This document shows positions 31,601-40,278 of a stretch of DNA of 43,063 nucleotides, one piece after another. The DNA is taken from IMG/VR virus record IMGVR_UViG_3300033143_005265, positions 1-43,063 of that record; one strand, given 5' to 3'. The position numbers were made by a program, and so were the translations under genes. The notes under the pieces are model-generated. The model was given only the letters and a program-made list of their open reading frames with translations. It did not search any database and was not told where the DNA came from. The first letter of the stretch is position 1. The number at the start of each line of letters is the position of its first letter. Source of the stretch: a virus.

Positions 31601-31816
31601 TTATTTATCCTTTCTCTTTTTCTTTTTGTCCACTTTCTCTGTTTTTTCGTCTTCTATAACTTCGCAGTATTCACCTTCATGACTTCTCAATGCTTCCTCA
31701 GCTTTCGGCCCTTGACCAAAAAACTTTAAAGGAATTGTATTCCTCAAAGGATCATTGCCAACAAAGCTGACGCCTAAAACTGTTAGGCCTTTACCTTTTC
31801 TTACTTTAAGTTTCAT
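31601..31816 (-). CDS. Hypothetical small head-region protein
   Basis: Protein of 71 aa: a small beta start (LKVRKGKGLTVLGVSFVG), an acidic middle and a Lys-rich end (EKVDKKKKRKDK). AGGAG at good spacing. Next to the capsid gene, so perhaps a capsid accessory. Function unknown. Confidence 0.5.
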   Translation of the reverse strand: MKLKVRKGKGLTVLGVSFVGNDPLRNTIPLKFFGQGPKAEEALRSHEGEYCEVIEDEKTEKVDKKKKRKDK

Positions 31817-31825
31817 AATTTACTC

Positions 31826-32947
31826 CTAAGCAAAAACTTTCATACAGCCAAATGTGTCATTTGTTTTTGGCACATAGAGTGGAGCTTTCTGAAGTCTCAA
31901 CCAAACACCAGCGTTTCTGTCGCCCTTATATGTATCGACATAAAAGGAATCAGCAACTCTATCGCCAATTTGACGAATATTGTTTGTGCCAAGAAATGAA
32001 AGTAAAGCAGGATCATTTATATCTTTGATCACATCAATTCCAGCGTAATAGATCTGGTAATCTCCATCACCAATGAATATAACTTTTTCTGGATCGATAT
32101 ATTCAGCAGTTGTTGAAGGATCTGTAGGAAGAAGATAGTAGTCTTCATATGTCCAAATACTAACATCATTCCCAGCAAGACTGAAAATACCCAGAAGAGA
32201 GAATCCTGTCATATCTCTTTCTTGAAATCTCATTTCTCCGCGTTGGAATCTTCTGTTTTCAAGTTCAGCTATCACTCTTGTATCTTTAACAAATTCTCTG
32301 GCTGCAGTACTTCCCATGATAATATCACGTACTTTTGTACAACCTTCTTTATCTATCTGTCTGATTCTTCCTTCAAGATCACGTATAGGATCAGCATCAG
32401 CTTCTCCCCAATATTCTGACCCTGCGGCGCCTGTTAGATCTGTAAAGTTAGCTGCGGGGGCCTCAAAATCAAGATCTGGCACATTCTCTACAGTCAGATT
32501 GCCAGTTTTAAAAGGAATAGTTCCAGTCTGGAAAATATTTGTAACCTGAAGAAGTTCCGCTCTTGTAATCTTGTCAGAAAGCATTGCAACATCTTCAGCA
32601 GTTTTCTGCATGATTAAAGCATTTTTGTCAGCCTGCGTATACAGCGTATTTCCTGCAATTCTTTTACGGAAATTTGCAATATTGTAAGGTCTTGACTCCT
32701 TGTACATAGGAGGAGTAAAAAGCACATTTCTAAAATTCTCGCTTCCATTCTCTTCTGCATCAGAAAATCTTTCTTTTGCAAGAGAAGTAAGTCTTCTTGA
32801 TTTAACTTTATCAAATTCAACATTTTCGCCGTCAAAAACATTTGTAGCTTTTGCTTCAAAAAAGTTTAGCAATCCTGGTTTTGGTTTGCACTCCTGTTTT
32901 ACTAAATCTGAAAACAGAGTCACATTATCTGTATTTGTATTAGCCAT
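31826..32947 (-). CDS. Major capsid protein, lambda gpE-like
   Basis: Protein of 373 aa with the lambda-E-type layout: N-terminal VTLFSDLVKQECKPKPGLLN, central FKTGNLTVENVPDLDFEAPA and REFVKDTRVIAELENRRFQR, and a C-terminal WLRLQKAPLYVPKTNDTFGC. HK97-fold shell subunit. Strong AAGGAGG. It follows the decoration protein gene as in lambda (D then E). Confidence 0.88.
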   Translation of the reverse strand: MANTNTDNVTLFSDLVKQECKPKPGLLNFFEAKATNVFDGENVEFDKVKSRRLTSLAKERFSDAEENGSENFRNVLFTPPMYKESRPYNIANFRKRIAGNTLYTQADKNALIMQKTAEDVAMLSDKITRAELLQVTNIFQTGTIPFKTGNLTVENVPDLDFEAPAANFTDLTGAAGSEYWGEADADPIRDLEGRIRQIDKEGCTKVRDIIMGSTAAREFVKDTRVIAELENRRFQRGEMRFQERDMTGFSLLGIFSLAGNDVSIWTYEDYYLLPTDPSTTAEYIDPEKVIFIGDGDYQIYYAGIDVIKDINDPALLSFLGTNNIRQIGDRVADSFYVDTYKGDRNAGVWLRLQKAPLYVPKTNDTFGCMKVFA

Positions 32948-32961
32948 TTTTTTAATCCTCC

Positions 32962-33633
32962 TTAAGAAACCATTTGAATAACATCTTGAGCGATGATACC
33001 TGTATTTTTCAACATCAATCTAACTGAACCTTCTGCTAGAATATCAGAAACAACAGTGAAAATATCACCTGTGTCAAAATCTTCTGCGCCATCGGCAATG
33101 GTTACACCAAAATGACCATTATCGTAAGCAACTGCAACTGTAAGATCTGGTAACGCCACGCCATCAGGGTCTACAACGCCGAAAGTTCCAGCATCTCCAG
33201 CCTCTGCGGTACAAGTCAATGTATATGTTCCTACTTTAGCAGCAAGGCCTTGTGTTATTGCTCCTGCCACACCGTTTCCGGTATTGGATCCACCTGGTGT
33301 GATAACCATTCCTGCTCCATCTGCTGAAGACGGAACGTCATCAAGTGCAAGACTTCCCGGAAGTTCAAGAGCTGCTCCGTTAACATCTCCTGCAACTGTG
33401 ATAGCTGCCGATGTTTCTGAAGTTGCGCCAATAGTTAAATCACTGCTGACAATAGCAACAGGCTTGTTAACACCGCCAGCATAGGGGATGTATGTTCCGT
33501 CGCTGTTATCGAACTGTAAAAGGCTTCCCTCATTAAGAGTTGCTTCGCCACCTGTTGTGTTTTTTACAGTAGCAGGAAAAGTTCTTAGATTCCCTTTCCT
33601 GAAATTCACATTTGAAACTGCTGTTTCCGCCAT
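32962..33633 (-). CDS. Head decoration protein, gpD-like, with inserted beta domain
   Basis: Protein of 223 aa. The N-terminal 85 residues (FRKGNLRTFPATVKNTTGGE, SLLQFDNSDGTYIPYAGGVN, PVAIVSSDLT) and the end (GSVRLMLKNTGIIAQDVIQM) fit gpD; they are split by about 75 residues forming an extra beta domain (KVGTYTLTCTAEAGDAGTFG, TVAVAYDNGHFGVTIADGAE). Decoration proteins stabilise the shell at threefold sites, and the insert would project outside. Family call good. Confidence 0.78.
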   Translation of the reverse strand: MAETAVSNVNFRKGNLRTFPATVKNTTGGEATLNEGSLLQFDNSDGTYIPYAGGVNKPVAIVSSDLTIGATSETSAAITVAGDVNGAALELPGSLALDDVPSSADGAGMVITPGGSNTGNGVAGAITQGLAAKVGTYTLTCTAEAGDAGTFGVVDPDGVALPDLTVAVAYDNGHFGVTIADGAEDFDTGDIFTVVSDILAEGSVRLMLKNTGIIAQDVIQMVS

Positions 33634-33645
33634 TTTCTCTCTCCT

Positions 33646-33984
33646 TTATTTAATTAATCCCAATTTTTTTGCTGCTTCATAGTTCTCGTTTACACTATCC
33701 TCTGAATCTATTTCTGTAGATGCGTCATGATGTTGTAGATTCTCGGGATTATTTCCCTCGATTCTTTGCGCATTAAATTTGTTTTCTGCCTTTTGCTCTG
33801 CATATGTTTCAATGCAATCCAAATATGGCTTCTCATCTTTAATATTTGACAATACTGTCTCGTTGTCCGCTGAACCAATAAAAGCAAGATGTTTGCTTAT
33901 TTCTTCTGCTTTTACCTTTAATCCAGCTTCAAACCCTTTCTTCTCAGCTGCTTCTATGTCAGCTTGTTTGAATTCATTTTCCAT
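33646..33984 (-). CDS. Nested scaffold protein from an internal start (lambda Nu3-like)
   Basis: Within the protease gene an in-frame ATG at 33984 follows GGAGAAG at about 8 nt, and begins exactly where the helical scaffold part starts (MENEFKQADIEAAEKKGF). The product would be 112 aa. Lambda C/Nu3 uses the same arrangement. The start signal is visible; use of it is inferred. Confidence 0.5.
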   Translation of the reverse strand: MENEFKQADIEAAEKKGFEAGLKVKAEEISKHLAFIGSADNETVLSNIKDEKPYLDCIETYAEQKAENKFNAQRIEGNNPENLQHHDASTEIDSEDSVNENYEAAKKLGLIK

Positions 33985-34692
33985 AACTTTCTTCTCCATA
34001 GGTTTATTTTGGGTGCTTTGTATAAATGCTTCCGGTGTCGGTATTTTCCCTATTGCAGCAATATTGCTGCAATGATTTCTGAATGCTTCTGTTGAAATGG
34101 CTGACACTTTTTCACCGGGATCAAAAATATTATCAACAAGGCCAGCATCTTTGGCGTCTTCGGCATTGATCCATTTTCCATTGCCGTTATCGGCATTCAT
34201 CAATTCGAATATCGATTCTTTTGTCTTGCCGGATCTCGCAGCGTAAATATCACCCATTAGGTTATCAATAGTATTCAAGCTATCAACAGTAGTCTGCATT
34301 TCATTTGCATTACCCCATAATCCCGTCCAAGCTTTATGGATTAAAAACAAAGAAGCTTTTGACATATTCAGCTTTCCAGGGTCGGCAGCTTGTGAAATTA
34401 TTGTAGCGGCGCTTGCTGTCATGCCTGTAACATTAACTTCAATAGCTGCAGGATGCTGTTTTAAGGAATCATATATTGAAAGTCCATGACTAACATCTCC
34501 ACCTATGGAATCTATATTAACGACAATTTTTTCCGTAACAGAACTATCAATCCTGCGAAGGAATGAAGTCACCGCTTCTTTGGTGTTTTTAGAATCTTCT
34601 GAGCCTGACCACCAATCATCACCAATTATTCCGTCAATATCTATATTTACTGATCCATCAGCCTGACTTTTAAAATCATATTTAAATTTCAT
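33646..34692 (-). CDS. ClpP/S49-fold head maturation protease with scaffold domain
   Basis: Protein of 348 aa. Protease domain 1-190: VVNIDSIGGDVSHGLSIYDS, the nucleophile in VTGMTASAATIIS (S94), FLIHKAWTG (H119), and a probable acid at D143 before YAARSG. A linker near 200-235 leads to a helical scaffold part (NEFKQADIEAAEKKGFEAGL) with an acidic end. Lambda C is the model: it cleaves scaffold and portal in the prohead. TAATG overlap with the portal gene. Confidence 0.87.
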   Translation of the reverse strand: MKFKYDFKSQADGSVNIDIDGIIGDDWWSGSEDSKNTKEAVTSFLRRIDSSVTEKIVVNIDSIGGDVSHGLSIYDSLKQHPAAIEVNVTGMTASAATIISQAADPGKLNMSKASLFLIHKAWTGLWGNANEMQTTVDSLNTIDNLMGDIYAARSGKTKESIFELMNADNGNGKWINAEDAKDAGLVDNIFDPGEKVSAISTEAFRNHCSNIAAIGKIPTPEAFIQSTQNKPMEKKVMENEFKQADIEAAEKKGFEAGLKVKAEEISKHLAFIGSADNETVLSNIKDEKPYLDCIETYAEQKAENKFNAQRIEGNNPENLQHHDASTEIDSEDSVNENYEAAKKLGLIK

Positions 34693-36290
34693 TATGCATT
34701 CACCTCGAAAGTATCTATAAAGTCATTCATTGTTTTTGAGAGAGCCGCAATAGCTGTTGTGTTTTCATCTATTACAGGTCTGTTCTCTAATTCTTTTTTT
34801 CTGATTCTTTGATTAGCATTGTAATCTGTTCCAAAATATTCATCAGCTATTTGTTCAGCTGTTTGATAGCCTCTATCTTCGATAATCTCAAGAGCTTTAA
34901 CCTGCTTGAGGATATCAACAGAAGTATTTGGAAGTCCACGCCATACGGAATTGCGCCAAGCGCCTAAAACTTCCCATTGATTAATATCTAGTAAAGAATC
35001 CATATATCCAGGCGCTGTTATTTTGCGACCCAAAATCATTCCAGTTAGCCACTCATTAAAAACAACTTGCGTAAAATTAGAAGCAAATGTTGATGTAGCT
35101 TTTAGAATGAAATCATTGAAATCATTTTTTGCCTGACGAGAGGCTGAAAAACTGCTGCCATATTCAAGAAATAAAATCTCTGGTGGTATCTCTAAAGAAT
35201 GAGCGGCACTTTTCAAGCAAAACTCTACGAATCCAGACATATTAACATTTGGTCTAGAAGTGTCGAATGAACTTATTTGTTCACCTGGGGCTAGCTTTGT
35301 GCCAAACCATCCGGGCTGCATCTGGGCAAACTCTGCGCTGCTATCACCATTTTGAGTTGACACATCATCTTTGCTTAATTTTGCATTAACAAAAGGTGTC
35401 CCCTTAAGAGGAGCCTTTTCACTTGCAGTATGAACAACCGCTATATATGAATTCACAAGAGCTGCTCTTTGCTCAGAGTCCATATATTTACCAATCTCAT
35501 TAAGATTCTGTAGAACCACAGAAAGAACAGGCAGACCCCGAACATCATCAATACGAGTCGTTGACGCTTTAACAAGCCAAGCTCTACGCGTTCCAGCATT
35601 TGACTTTGCTTTTACACGTTTAAATTTCATAGCATCAACTTTTACGTGATAGGCTATTTCAGTTCCTTTATCATCAAGCTCCACGCCTTGTGTAACTATA
35701 TTTTTACCTTGCATTAATGCAGGGCTACAAATATTAATTCCGTCCACTATTTCAAGAGATGGAAGGCCCAACTTATTTACACTCATAATCACAAGACAAT
35801 CTCCAGACAGTAGAGCTGTTCTATATACAAGCCTCTGAAGATCTGCAAAATTATATTTCTGAGCTTTCTCAATTAATCTCTTATCTTTCGACCACACTTC
35901 AAAAAGCCGCTCTGTCTTGCCTGACCATTCTTGCAGGTCTTCTTCAGAAATAAAATCTAATAGAATCTCGGAAACAGGAGCGCAACGCAATCTTAATCCG
36001 GAGTTAATAACTTTTGTCTCTAATCTAGAAAAGATAGAACTAACAAAAGAATTCTCACGGAATAATTGAAGACTGCGGAACTGCAAAAGACGTAGGTCAA
36101 TAACTCTAAGATCATATGTCAGACCGAATCCGTTCAGGAAGTTTGTCTTGTCGCCACCATAACCACCAACAGAAACGGGGCTCAAACTGGCAGCGACATT
36201 TAAGAATCCGGCGGAACCGCCCTTTGTTATGAATTCATTTTTGATATTATCTTTCTTGGAGAATAGAGAGCGGATTTTATTAAGAAGCAT
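34692..36290 (-). CDS. Portal protein, lambda gpB-like
   Basis: Protein of 532 aa. GYGGDKTNFLNGFG, RVIDLRLLQFRSLQLFRENS, then FVSSIFSRLETKVINSGLRL, and the late PPEILFLEYGSSFSASRQAK with FNDFILKATSTF are the lambda-type portal hallmarks. It is the 12-subunit ring at one capsid vertex through which DNA passes. The ATG at 36290 with AGGGGG in front is preferred to an earlier frame start. It overlaps the gpW-like gene by 11 nt. Confidence 0.9.
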   Translation of the reverse strand: MLLNKIRSLFSKKDNIKNEFITKGGSAGFLNVAASLSPVSVGGYGGDKTNFLNGFGLTYDLRVIDLRLLQFRSLQLFRENSFVSSIFSRLETKVINSGLRLRCAPVSEILLDFISEEDLQEWSGKTERLFEVWSKDKRLIEKAQKYNFADLQRLVYRTALLSGDCLVIMSVNKLGLPSLEIVDGINICSPALMQGKNIVTQGVELDDKGTEIAYHVKVDAMKFKRVKAKSNAGTRRAWLVKASTTRIDDVRGLPVLSVVLQNLNEIGKYMDSEQRAALVNSYIAVVHTASEKAPLKGTPFVNAKLSKDDVSTQNGDSSAEFAQMQPGWFGTKLAPGEQISSFDTSRPNVNMSGFVEFCLKSAAHSLEIPPEILFLEYGSSFSASRQAKNDFNDFILKATSTFASNFTQVVFNEWLTGMILGRKITAPGYMDSLLDINQWEVLGAWRNSVWRGLPNTSVDILKQVKALEIIEDRGYQTAEQIADEYFGTDYNANQRIRKKELENRPVIDENTTAIAALSKTMNDFIDTFEVNA

Positions 36291-36504
36291 AGAAACCCCC
36301 TGTATCTTCCGAGGCAGCAATCTGATATTCTAATTCTTGCTGATACTTTCTCAATGCTTCAAGATCGCCTTTTTTAACCCATTGCTCAACTTGCATATCA
36401 TTGAATTTATACTCTTGTCCACCTGTCGCTATAGCAATGATGGCAGCATCTATTTCAGCAAGTATTTCTATTTTCTTTGCTATTCTGTCTGTAAGAAATG
36501 ACAT
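36280..36504 (-). CDS. gpW-like head-tail joining protein
   Basis: Protein of 74 aa: helical N-terminus (KKIEILAEIDAAIIAIATGG), a beta hairpin around QEYKFNDMQVEQWVKKGD, and a second helix (LEALRKYQQELEYQI), the gpW fold pattern, and it directly precedes the portal as W precedes B in lambda. Ribosome site weak. A TATAAT (36519-36514) lies just upstream, so the head operon may have a promoter here; the -35 is poor. Confidence 0.72.
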   Translation of the reverse strand: MSFLTDRIAKKIEILAEIDAAIIAIATGGQEYKFNDMQVEQWVKKGDLEALRKYQQELEYQIAASEDTGGFYAS

Positions 36505-36555
36505 TTAAAACCTATTATAGTAATCTACAATTAGCTTATATCAAAAAAAATAGAA

Positions 36556-36583
36556 ATGCAAAAAATAGTGCAAAAATTTGCAT
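36556..36583. promoter_or_regulatory. TGCAAA/TTTGCA operator-like dyads
   Basis: TGCAAAAATTTGCA (36569-36582) is a near-perfect dyad, and ATGCAAA (36556-36562) pairs with TTTGCAT (36577-36583). They lie between the leftward head operon and the rightward Rha cassette, a likely binding site for a regulator such as Rha. Confidence 0.45.
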
Positions 36584-36614
36584 TCGGTGTGTTTTGGGCA
36601 TAAAAAAGACATTG

Positions 36615-36648
36615 TTGACTAATGATTATGAGTAAGTATAATGATTAT
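36615..36648 (+). promoter_or_regulatory. Rightward promoter of the Rha/lysis cassette with direct repeats
   Basis: TTGACT (36615-36620), 16-bp spacer, consensus TATAAT (36637-36642). The 9-mer AATGATTAT occurs at 36621-36629 and 36640-36648, overlapping the spacer and -10 region, 19 bp apart. Directly repeated 9-mers there suggest autoregulation. Confidence 0.65.
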
Positions 36649-36723
36649 CTGTGATTGCTGTCTTTTTCTTGATCAAGACTGACAGCGGTTTTTATTACTA
36701 CTGTCAGAAGAGGGGACGGCATC

Positions 36724-37359
36724 ATGAATCTAGTTCAAGTAAAATCAGAAAGTTTAAAAGAAGAATTATTTACAACAAGTTTAATCATTGCAGACAATGC
36801 TGGATTAAAACATCGATCTGTTTATGAATTAATAGAAAAACATGGTCACCGATTTGAAAAATTTGGGAAAATTAAGTTGATCGATTTGAAAACGATTAAC
36901 CCCAATGGTGGAAGATCTCAAAAAATATACGAATTAAATGAACAACAAGCATATCTATTATTCACCTATTTAAGAAATTCAGAAAAAGTTTTAGATTTTA
37001 AAGATAAATTAATTAAAGAATTTTTTAGAATGCGCGATGATCTTTTAAGTAGAATTATAACACGGAAATTAGGGAAGAGTGTTCACAGAACTATGACAGA
37101 CGCGATTAAAGATTCAGGGGAAAATGAAAGAATGCACGGTTTTGCTTTTTCTAGATATACCGATTTGGTTTACAAACACATTTTAGGAATGTCCGCAAAA
37201 AAATATATGACAGCAAATGAAATACCTAAAAATCAACTTAGGGACTATTTGAAAGAGGAAGAATTGAAAAAAATAGAGCAACTAGAGGATATGTGCAAAA
37301 GCCTGTTAAATATGGGAAAGCAATATTCTGATATCAAACAAATCATCACAACACTTTAA
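36724..37359 (+). CDS. Rha-family phage regulatory protein
   Basis: Protein of 211 aa. The N-terminal 105 residues are the pRha domain (TTSLIIADNAGLKHRSVYEL, RSQKIYELNEQQAYLLFTYL, FKDKLIKEFFRMRD). The C-terminal part (MTDAIKDSGENERMHGFAFS, YTDLVYKHILGMSAKKYM) is the DNA-binding-type end found on Rha and KilA-N relatives. Such proteins act in lytic regulation. AGAGGGG upstream. It heads the rightward cassette and has its own promoter. Confidence 0.88.
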   Translation: MNLVQVKSESLKEELFTTSLIIADNAGLKHRSVYELIEKHGHRFEKFGKIKLIDLKTINPNGGRSQKIYELNEQQAYLLFTYLRNSEKVLDFKDKLIKEFFRMRDDLLSRIITRKLGKSVHRTMTDAIKDSGENERMHGFAFSRYTDLVYKHILGMSAKKYMTANEIPKNQLRDYLKEEELKKIEQLEDMCKSLLNMGKQYSDIKQIITTL

Positions 37360-37372
37360 AAGGAGAATTATC

Positions 37373-37552
37373 ATGGGGAAAAAATTTTGGGCCAGTAAAA
37401 CATTTTGGGTAAACATTCTTGCGCTTGCTGCATTAATCGCACAAAGTCAATTTAACTTCAAGATCAGTCCTGAAGTTCAAGTAAGCATCTTGGCTGGGGT
37501 TAACATGGTGCTAAGGATCATAACAAAAGAGCCTATTGCCTGGAAAGGTTAA
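37373..37552 (+). CDS. Holin-like membrane protein
   Basis: Protein of 59 aa with AAAAGGAG at ideal spacing. SKTFWVNILALAALIAQSQF forms a membrane segment and VQVSILAGVNMVLRIITKEP a second amphipathic one, a pattern common in small holin-like phage proteins lying in front of spanins. It should permeabilise the inner membrane for the endolysin. The stop is 1 nt before the i-spanin start. Holin role inferred from context. Confidence 0.6.
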   Translation: MGKKFWASKTFWVNILALAALIAQSQFNFKISPEVQVSILAGVNMVLRIITKEPIAWKG

Positions 37553-37553
37553 T

Positions 37554-37799
37554 ATGTGGGCAACAATCGCTGGGATAGTGACCATTTTGGCCGCTATCCT
37601 CAAGCTTTACATTGAAACAAAAAAGAAAAAGAAGGCTATATCTGAATATGAGAAAAATAAACAAGATCTTGACAATGCTCTTGCTGACAATGATACTGAT
37701 GAACTTACAAGGATGTTTGATGAGTTCACCGCGCCGCCCGGATATAGTAGTAATACCGGAAAACAAGGTCATCAAGAAACTACCAAACGGCAACTATGA
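37554..37799 (+). CDS. Inner-membrane spanin subunit, Rz-like
   Basis: Protein of 81 aa: N-terminal anchor (ATIAGIVTILAAILKLYIET), a Lys-rich boundary, then a periplasmic coiled coil (KNKQDLDNALADNDTDELTR). This is the i-spanin architecture. It couples with the embedded lipoprotein to fuse inner and outer membranes in the last step of lysis. The start is the ATG just behind the holin-like stop. Confidence 0.7.
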   Translation: MWATIAGIVTILAAILKLYIETKKKKKAISEYEKNKQDLDNALADNDTDELTRMFDEFTAPPGYSSNTGKQGHQETTKRQL

Positions 37800-37884
37800 A
37801 GTAACTCAGGCTTGGATACAAGAGCGCTATAGATATGAAGCCTACATTACAGATGAGTTAAAAAAATGTGAAGGAAGTCAATAA
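37648..37884 (+). CDS. Outer-membrane lipoprotein spanin, Rz1-like, overlapping Rz
   Basis: In a different frame within the i-spanin gene: an ATG start, a signal peptide (INKILTMLLLTMILMNLQGC) with lipobox L-Q-G-C (C23), and a mature part of about 56 aa rich in proline early (SSPRRPDIVVIPENKV). Overlapped Rz/Rz1 genes are the classic lysis arrangement of phages of Gram-negative hosts. Weak ribosome site. A frame extension back to 37612 is not needed. Confidence 0.75.
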   Translation: MRKINKILTMLLLTMILMNLQGCLMSSPRRPDIVVIPENKVIKKLPNGNYEVTQAWIQERYRYEAYITDELKKCEGSQ

Positions 37885-38069
37885 TGTACAATCGAAAAAG
37901 GAATAAAAAGAAGAATCCAATTAATAAAGTATGGCCGCTGATACAAATAAATGATCTAAATAATGCATATAATAATGCTTACAATAACGATCCATGCTTA
38001 AATTGCTCGGGTCGATTGAATGGTGCATTCTGTCACTGCATCTTAGGGGGCCTCAAGTTTACATGTTAG
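37884..38069 (+). CDS. Small basic protein with C-terminal Cys cluster
   Basis: Protein of 61 aa: basic start (MYNRKRNKKKNPINK), Asn/Tyr-rich middle (NDLNNAYNNAYNNDP), and CLNCSGRLNGAFCHCILGG ending in Cys, a likely zinc site. Overlaps the spanin stop as TAATG. Function unknown; last gene of the cassette. Confidence 0.5.
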   Translation: MYNRKRNKKKNPINKVWPLIQINDLNNAYNNAYNNDPCLNCSGRLNGAFCHCILGGLKFTC

Positions 38070-38133
38070 ACGTATGGGTAATTTTACTCACCCTGCTTCA
38101 ATTCGAGCACCCGGTACAGTTTCGTTTTCAACC

Positions 38134-38149
38134 AACTCAAAATTGAGTT
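38134..38149. terminator. Weak inverted repeat between convergent transcripts
   Basis: AACTCAA-AA-TTGAGTT gives a 7-bp stem in the 120-bp gap between the cassette and the terminase gene. It lacks a T-run and is short, so it is at best a weak bidirectional terminator. Nothing else is visible in the gap. Confidence 0.3.
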
Positions 38150-38190
38150 TAGTAAACAAATGATGCTATTCGATCTACAAAGAAAATGAC

Positions 38191-40278
38191 TTATAATAAT
38201 AATTGAAATTCATTATCTCTTGTATAATCTGCGAAATAACTTAAGATAAGATGTGAAGAAGCGTTTTTTAGATCAGGATAAGAATCAGCTACAACAGAGC
38301 AATATATATCTAAAGCAGCAAAACAATATACTGCACAATCAAAGAAGTGGTTTTGGGCCCTAGAGTTTCTCTTCTTCCATCCTATCACAATTCCCTCTTC
38401 TTCGCCTTCTACTTTTTGTATTTCCGGATATTCTGCTGAATAGTTTTTAAAATAATCTTTATTATATCCTGCTCCTGCAATTCTTATGCCATACTTCTTC
38501 TCAAACTCTGTATCTTCGAATCCACCAACAAGTTTATTATTTGGAAAATTCATGAAATTATTTGGTTGGTCTATCGGATTGCCTGCCCACATTAGAAGGG
38601 CTGAAGCTGCCAGATTGTTCTTATAGTACACAGTATCAATAGTCCAACTTTCACCTTGTGCGCTTTTTGATTTTGATACTGTCCTATCTGTTTTATGTGG
38701 TCTATTTCGACCTCTAACGGGTACATATTTAGGATTATGACTACAAAACCAGTAAACAGCATCTTTCTTATACCCAGCATCCACAAGAGCGATATTAATG
38801 TCGTAATCGATACTATTATCATCAGACTTATAAACCCTATCCAGAATATCTGTTAACGCAAACCAGGCGTTACCACCTTGCGCTATTTTGCCGTGGATTT
38901 CTGCCTTTGCAATAGAATAAGTTTGACCATTTTCACAAAATCCTTTTATTTCTAGAGCGAACCAGCCCATAGAGTCATCAGTATTTCCGATACCCTTATT
39001 GACATCTACCGTGGCTACCAACATAACAATAGGGCCATTCCCATCTCTATGTGACAATCTATTTGGAACCTTCCCAGGCTGATAGTTGCGACAGTTCTTT
39101 AAAATTGCATTGGAGTCAATTGCTTTAACTTCCTCTTTGAATGTCTCACCTAGGACATTATTAATAAAAACTTTCAATTTCTTCTTATCATGTGCTGCCT
39201 TGATAAATTGGTGTACTGCAGCATCCCAGGTGAAAAAGTTAGAATAAAGAGAGCTGATATGAAAACTCCGGAATCCTTTTTCTTTTGGGCGTGCAGTTGG
39301 GACCCACTTACCATCTAAAAGCATTTTATATTTTTTATGTTCCCTAAATGTACATCCGTTAATGCACTGATAATGAACTGACTCAGAGATTAAAACGCCC
39401 TCTGAATCTCTTTCGAACTTTATGCCGGGGCCTTCTTTTTCTTCTCCCCATATTAACTTCTGTTTTTCTCCACAAACCGGACAAGGGACCATATAATAAC
39501 ATTGATCACCTCTAAGGAATAAAGCACCAATACGTGTTGTCTCTTCAGAAAGAGGAGTTGAGCCATATAGAATCTTTCGGACCTTTACATATGCATCTGT
39601 TCTTTTTTCAATCAGCTCTACCGGATCTCCATGTCCCGCAAGCTCTACGGGATAAGCATCAACCTCATCAAGTAATGCGATCGGAACGCCAAACTGCCTA
39701 AGCTTATTTGCATTGTTTCCACCAACAGCAAAAAGGACACCTCCGGCAAACTCTTTCATAGATTTCTTGTCACCAGTCTTCTTATTCGACCTTTTGACAA
39801 CTGAAGGACGGATCTTATCTTGTAACTTGGTGGTTTGAAGCATATTGTCAACACGAGTCTGCATTGCGTTTTCTGTCAGCTCTTTATCAGCAGAGCAGTA
39901 AAGCATAGAGCGAGGATAAATATCAATAGTATAGCCGATAATATTTTCTAGCACAACCATAGAAAAACCTAGCTGAGATCCTTTCATTACAGCAACTTTT
40001 CGAGTAGGGTCATCAGGGCTTAAACAATCAAGAACTTCGCGCCAATATGGACTATTATTAAAAGAGAATCTACCAGGAATAGGGGAGAAATCTGTGGTCA
40101 TGATTCTTTTGGTCTCAGCCCAGACAGACGGTTTTATATATTCTGCTTTAGGGACTATACCATTTATGAATCCGAATATTTCTTTCAGCTGCCTCTCTAC
40201 AGGCCTATGGGTAATGACATTATCAAGAACTTCGCTTATTTGCCTTTTTGTCAGGACATTGTCATGATGATTTAGCAT
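38191..40278 (-). CDS. Large terminase subunit, GpA/lambda-type
   Basis: Protein of 695 aa. ATPase part: Walker A-like MKGSQLGFS (98-106), Walker B ALLDEVD (201-207), motif III LYGSTPL (238-243). A zinc-binding pair (C266/C269 and C305/C309), and a C-terminal nuclease region with VATVDVNKG and ALVDAGYKKDAV. It packages DNA and cuts it to unit length. Lambda-type relatives usually cut cos sites; no cos sequence was identified. TAATG overlap with the preceding small gene. Confidence 0.92.
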   Translation of the reverse strand: MLNHHDNVLTKRQISEVLDNVITHRPVERQLKEIFGFINGIVPKAEYIKPSVWAETKRIMTTDFSPIPGRFSFNNSPYWREVLDCLSPDDPTRKVAVMKGSQLGFSMVVLENIIGYTIDIYPRSMLYCSADKELTENAMQTRVDNMLQTTKLQDKIRPSVVKRSNKKTGDKKSMKEFAGGVLFAVGGNNANKLRQFGVPIALLDEVDAYPVELAGHGDPVELIEKRTDAYVKVRKILYGSTPLSEETTRIGALFLRGDQCYYMVPCPVCGEKQKLIWGEEKEGPGIKFERDSEGVLISESVHYQCINGCTFREHKKYKMLLDGKWVPTARPKEKGFRSFHISSLYSNFFTWDAAVHQFIKAAHDKKKLKVFINNVLGETFKEEVKAIDSNAILKNCRNYQPGKVPNRLSHRDGNGPIVMLVATVDVNKGIGNTDDSMGWFALEIKGFCENGQTYSIAKAEIHGKIAQGGNAWFALTDILDRVYKSDDNSIDYDINIALVDAGYKKDAVYWFCSHNPKYVPVRGRNRPHKTDRTVSKSKSAQGESWTIDTVYYKNNLAASALLMWAGNPIDQPNNFMNFPNNKLVGGFEDTEFEKKYGIRIAGAGYNKDYFKNYSAEYPEIQKVEGEEEGIVIGWKKRNSRAQNHFFDCAVYCFAALDIYCSVVADSYPDLKNASSHLILSYFADYTRDNEFQLLL

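Noticed and set aside
38070-38190. Strong terminator between the lysis cassette and terminase
   Set aside because: Only a 7-bp stem with a 2-nt loop and no T-run is present; listed at low confidence.
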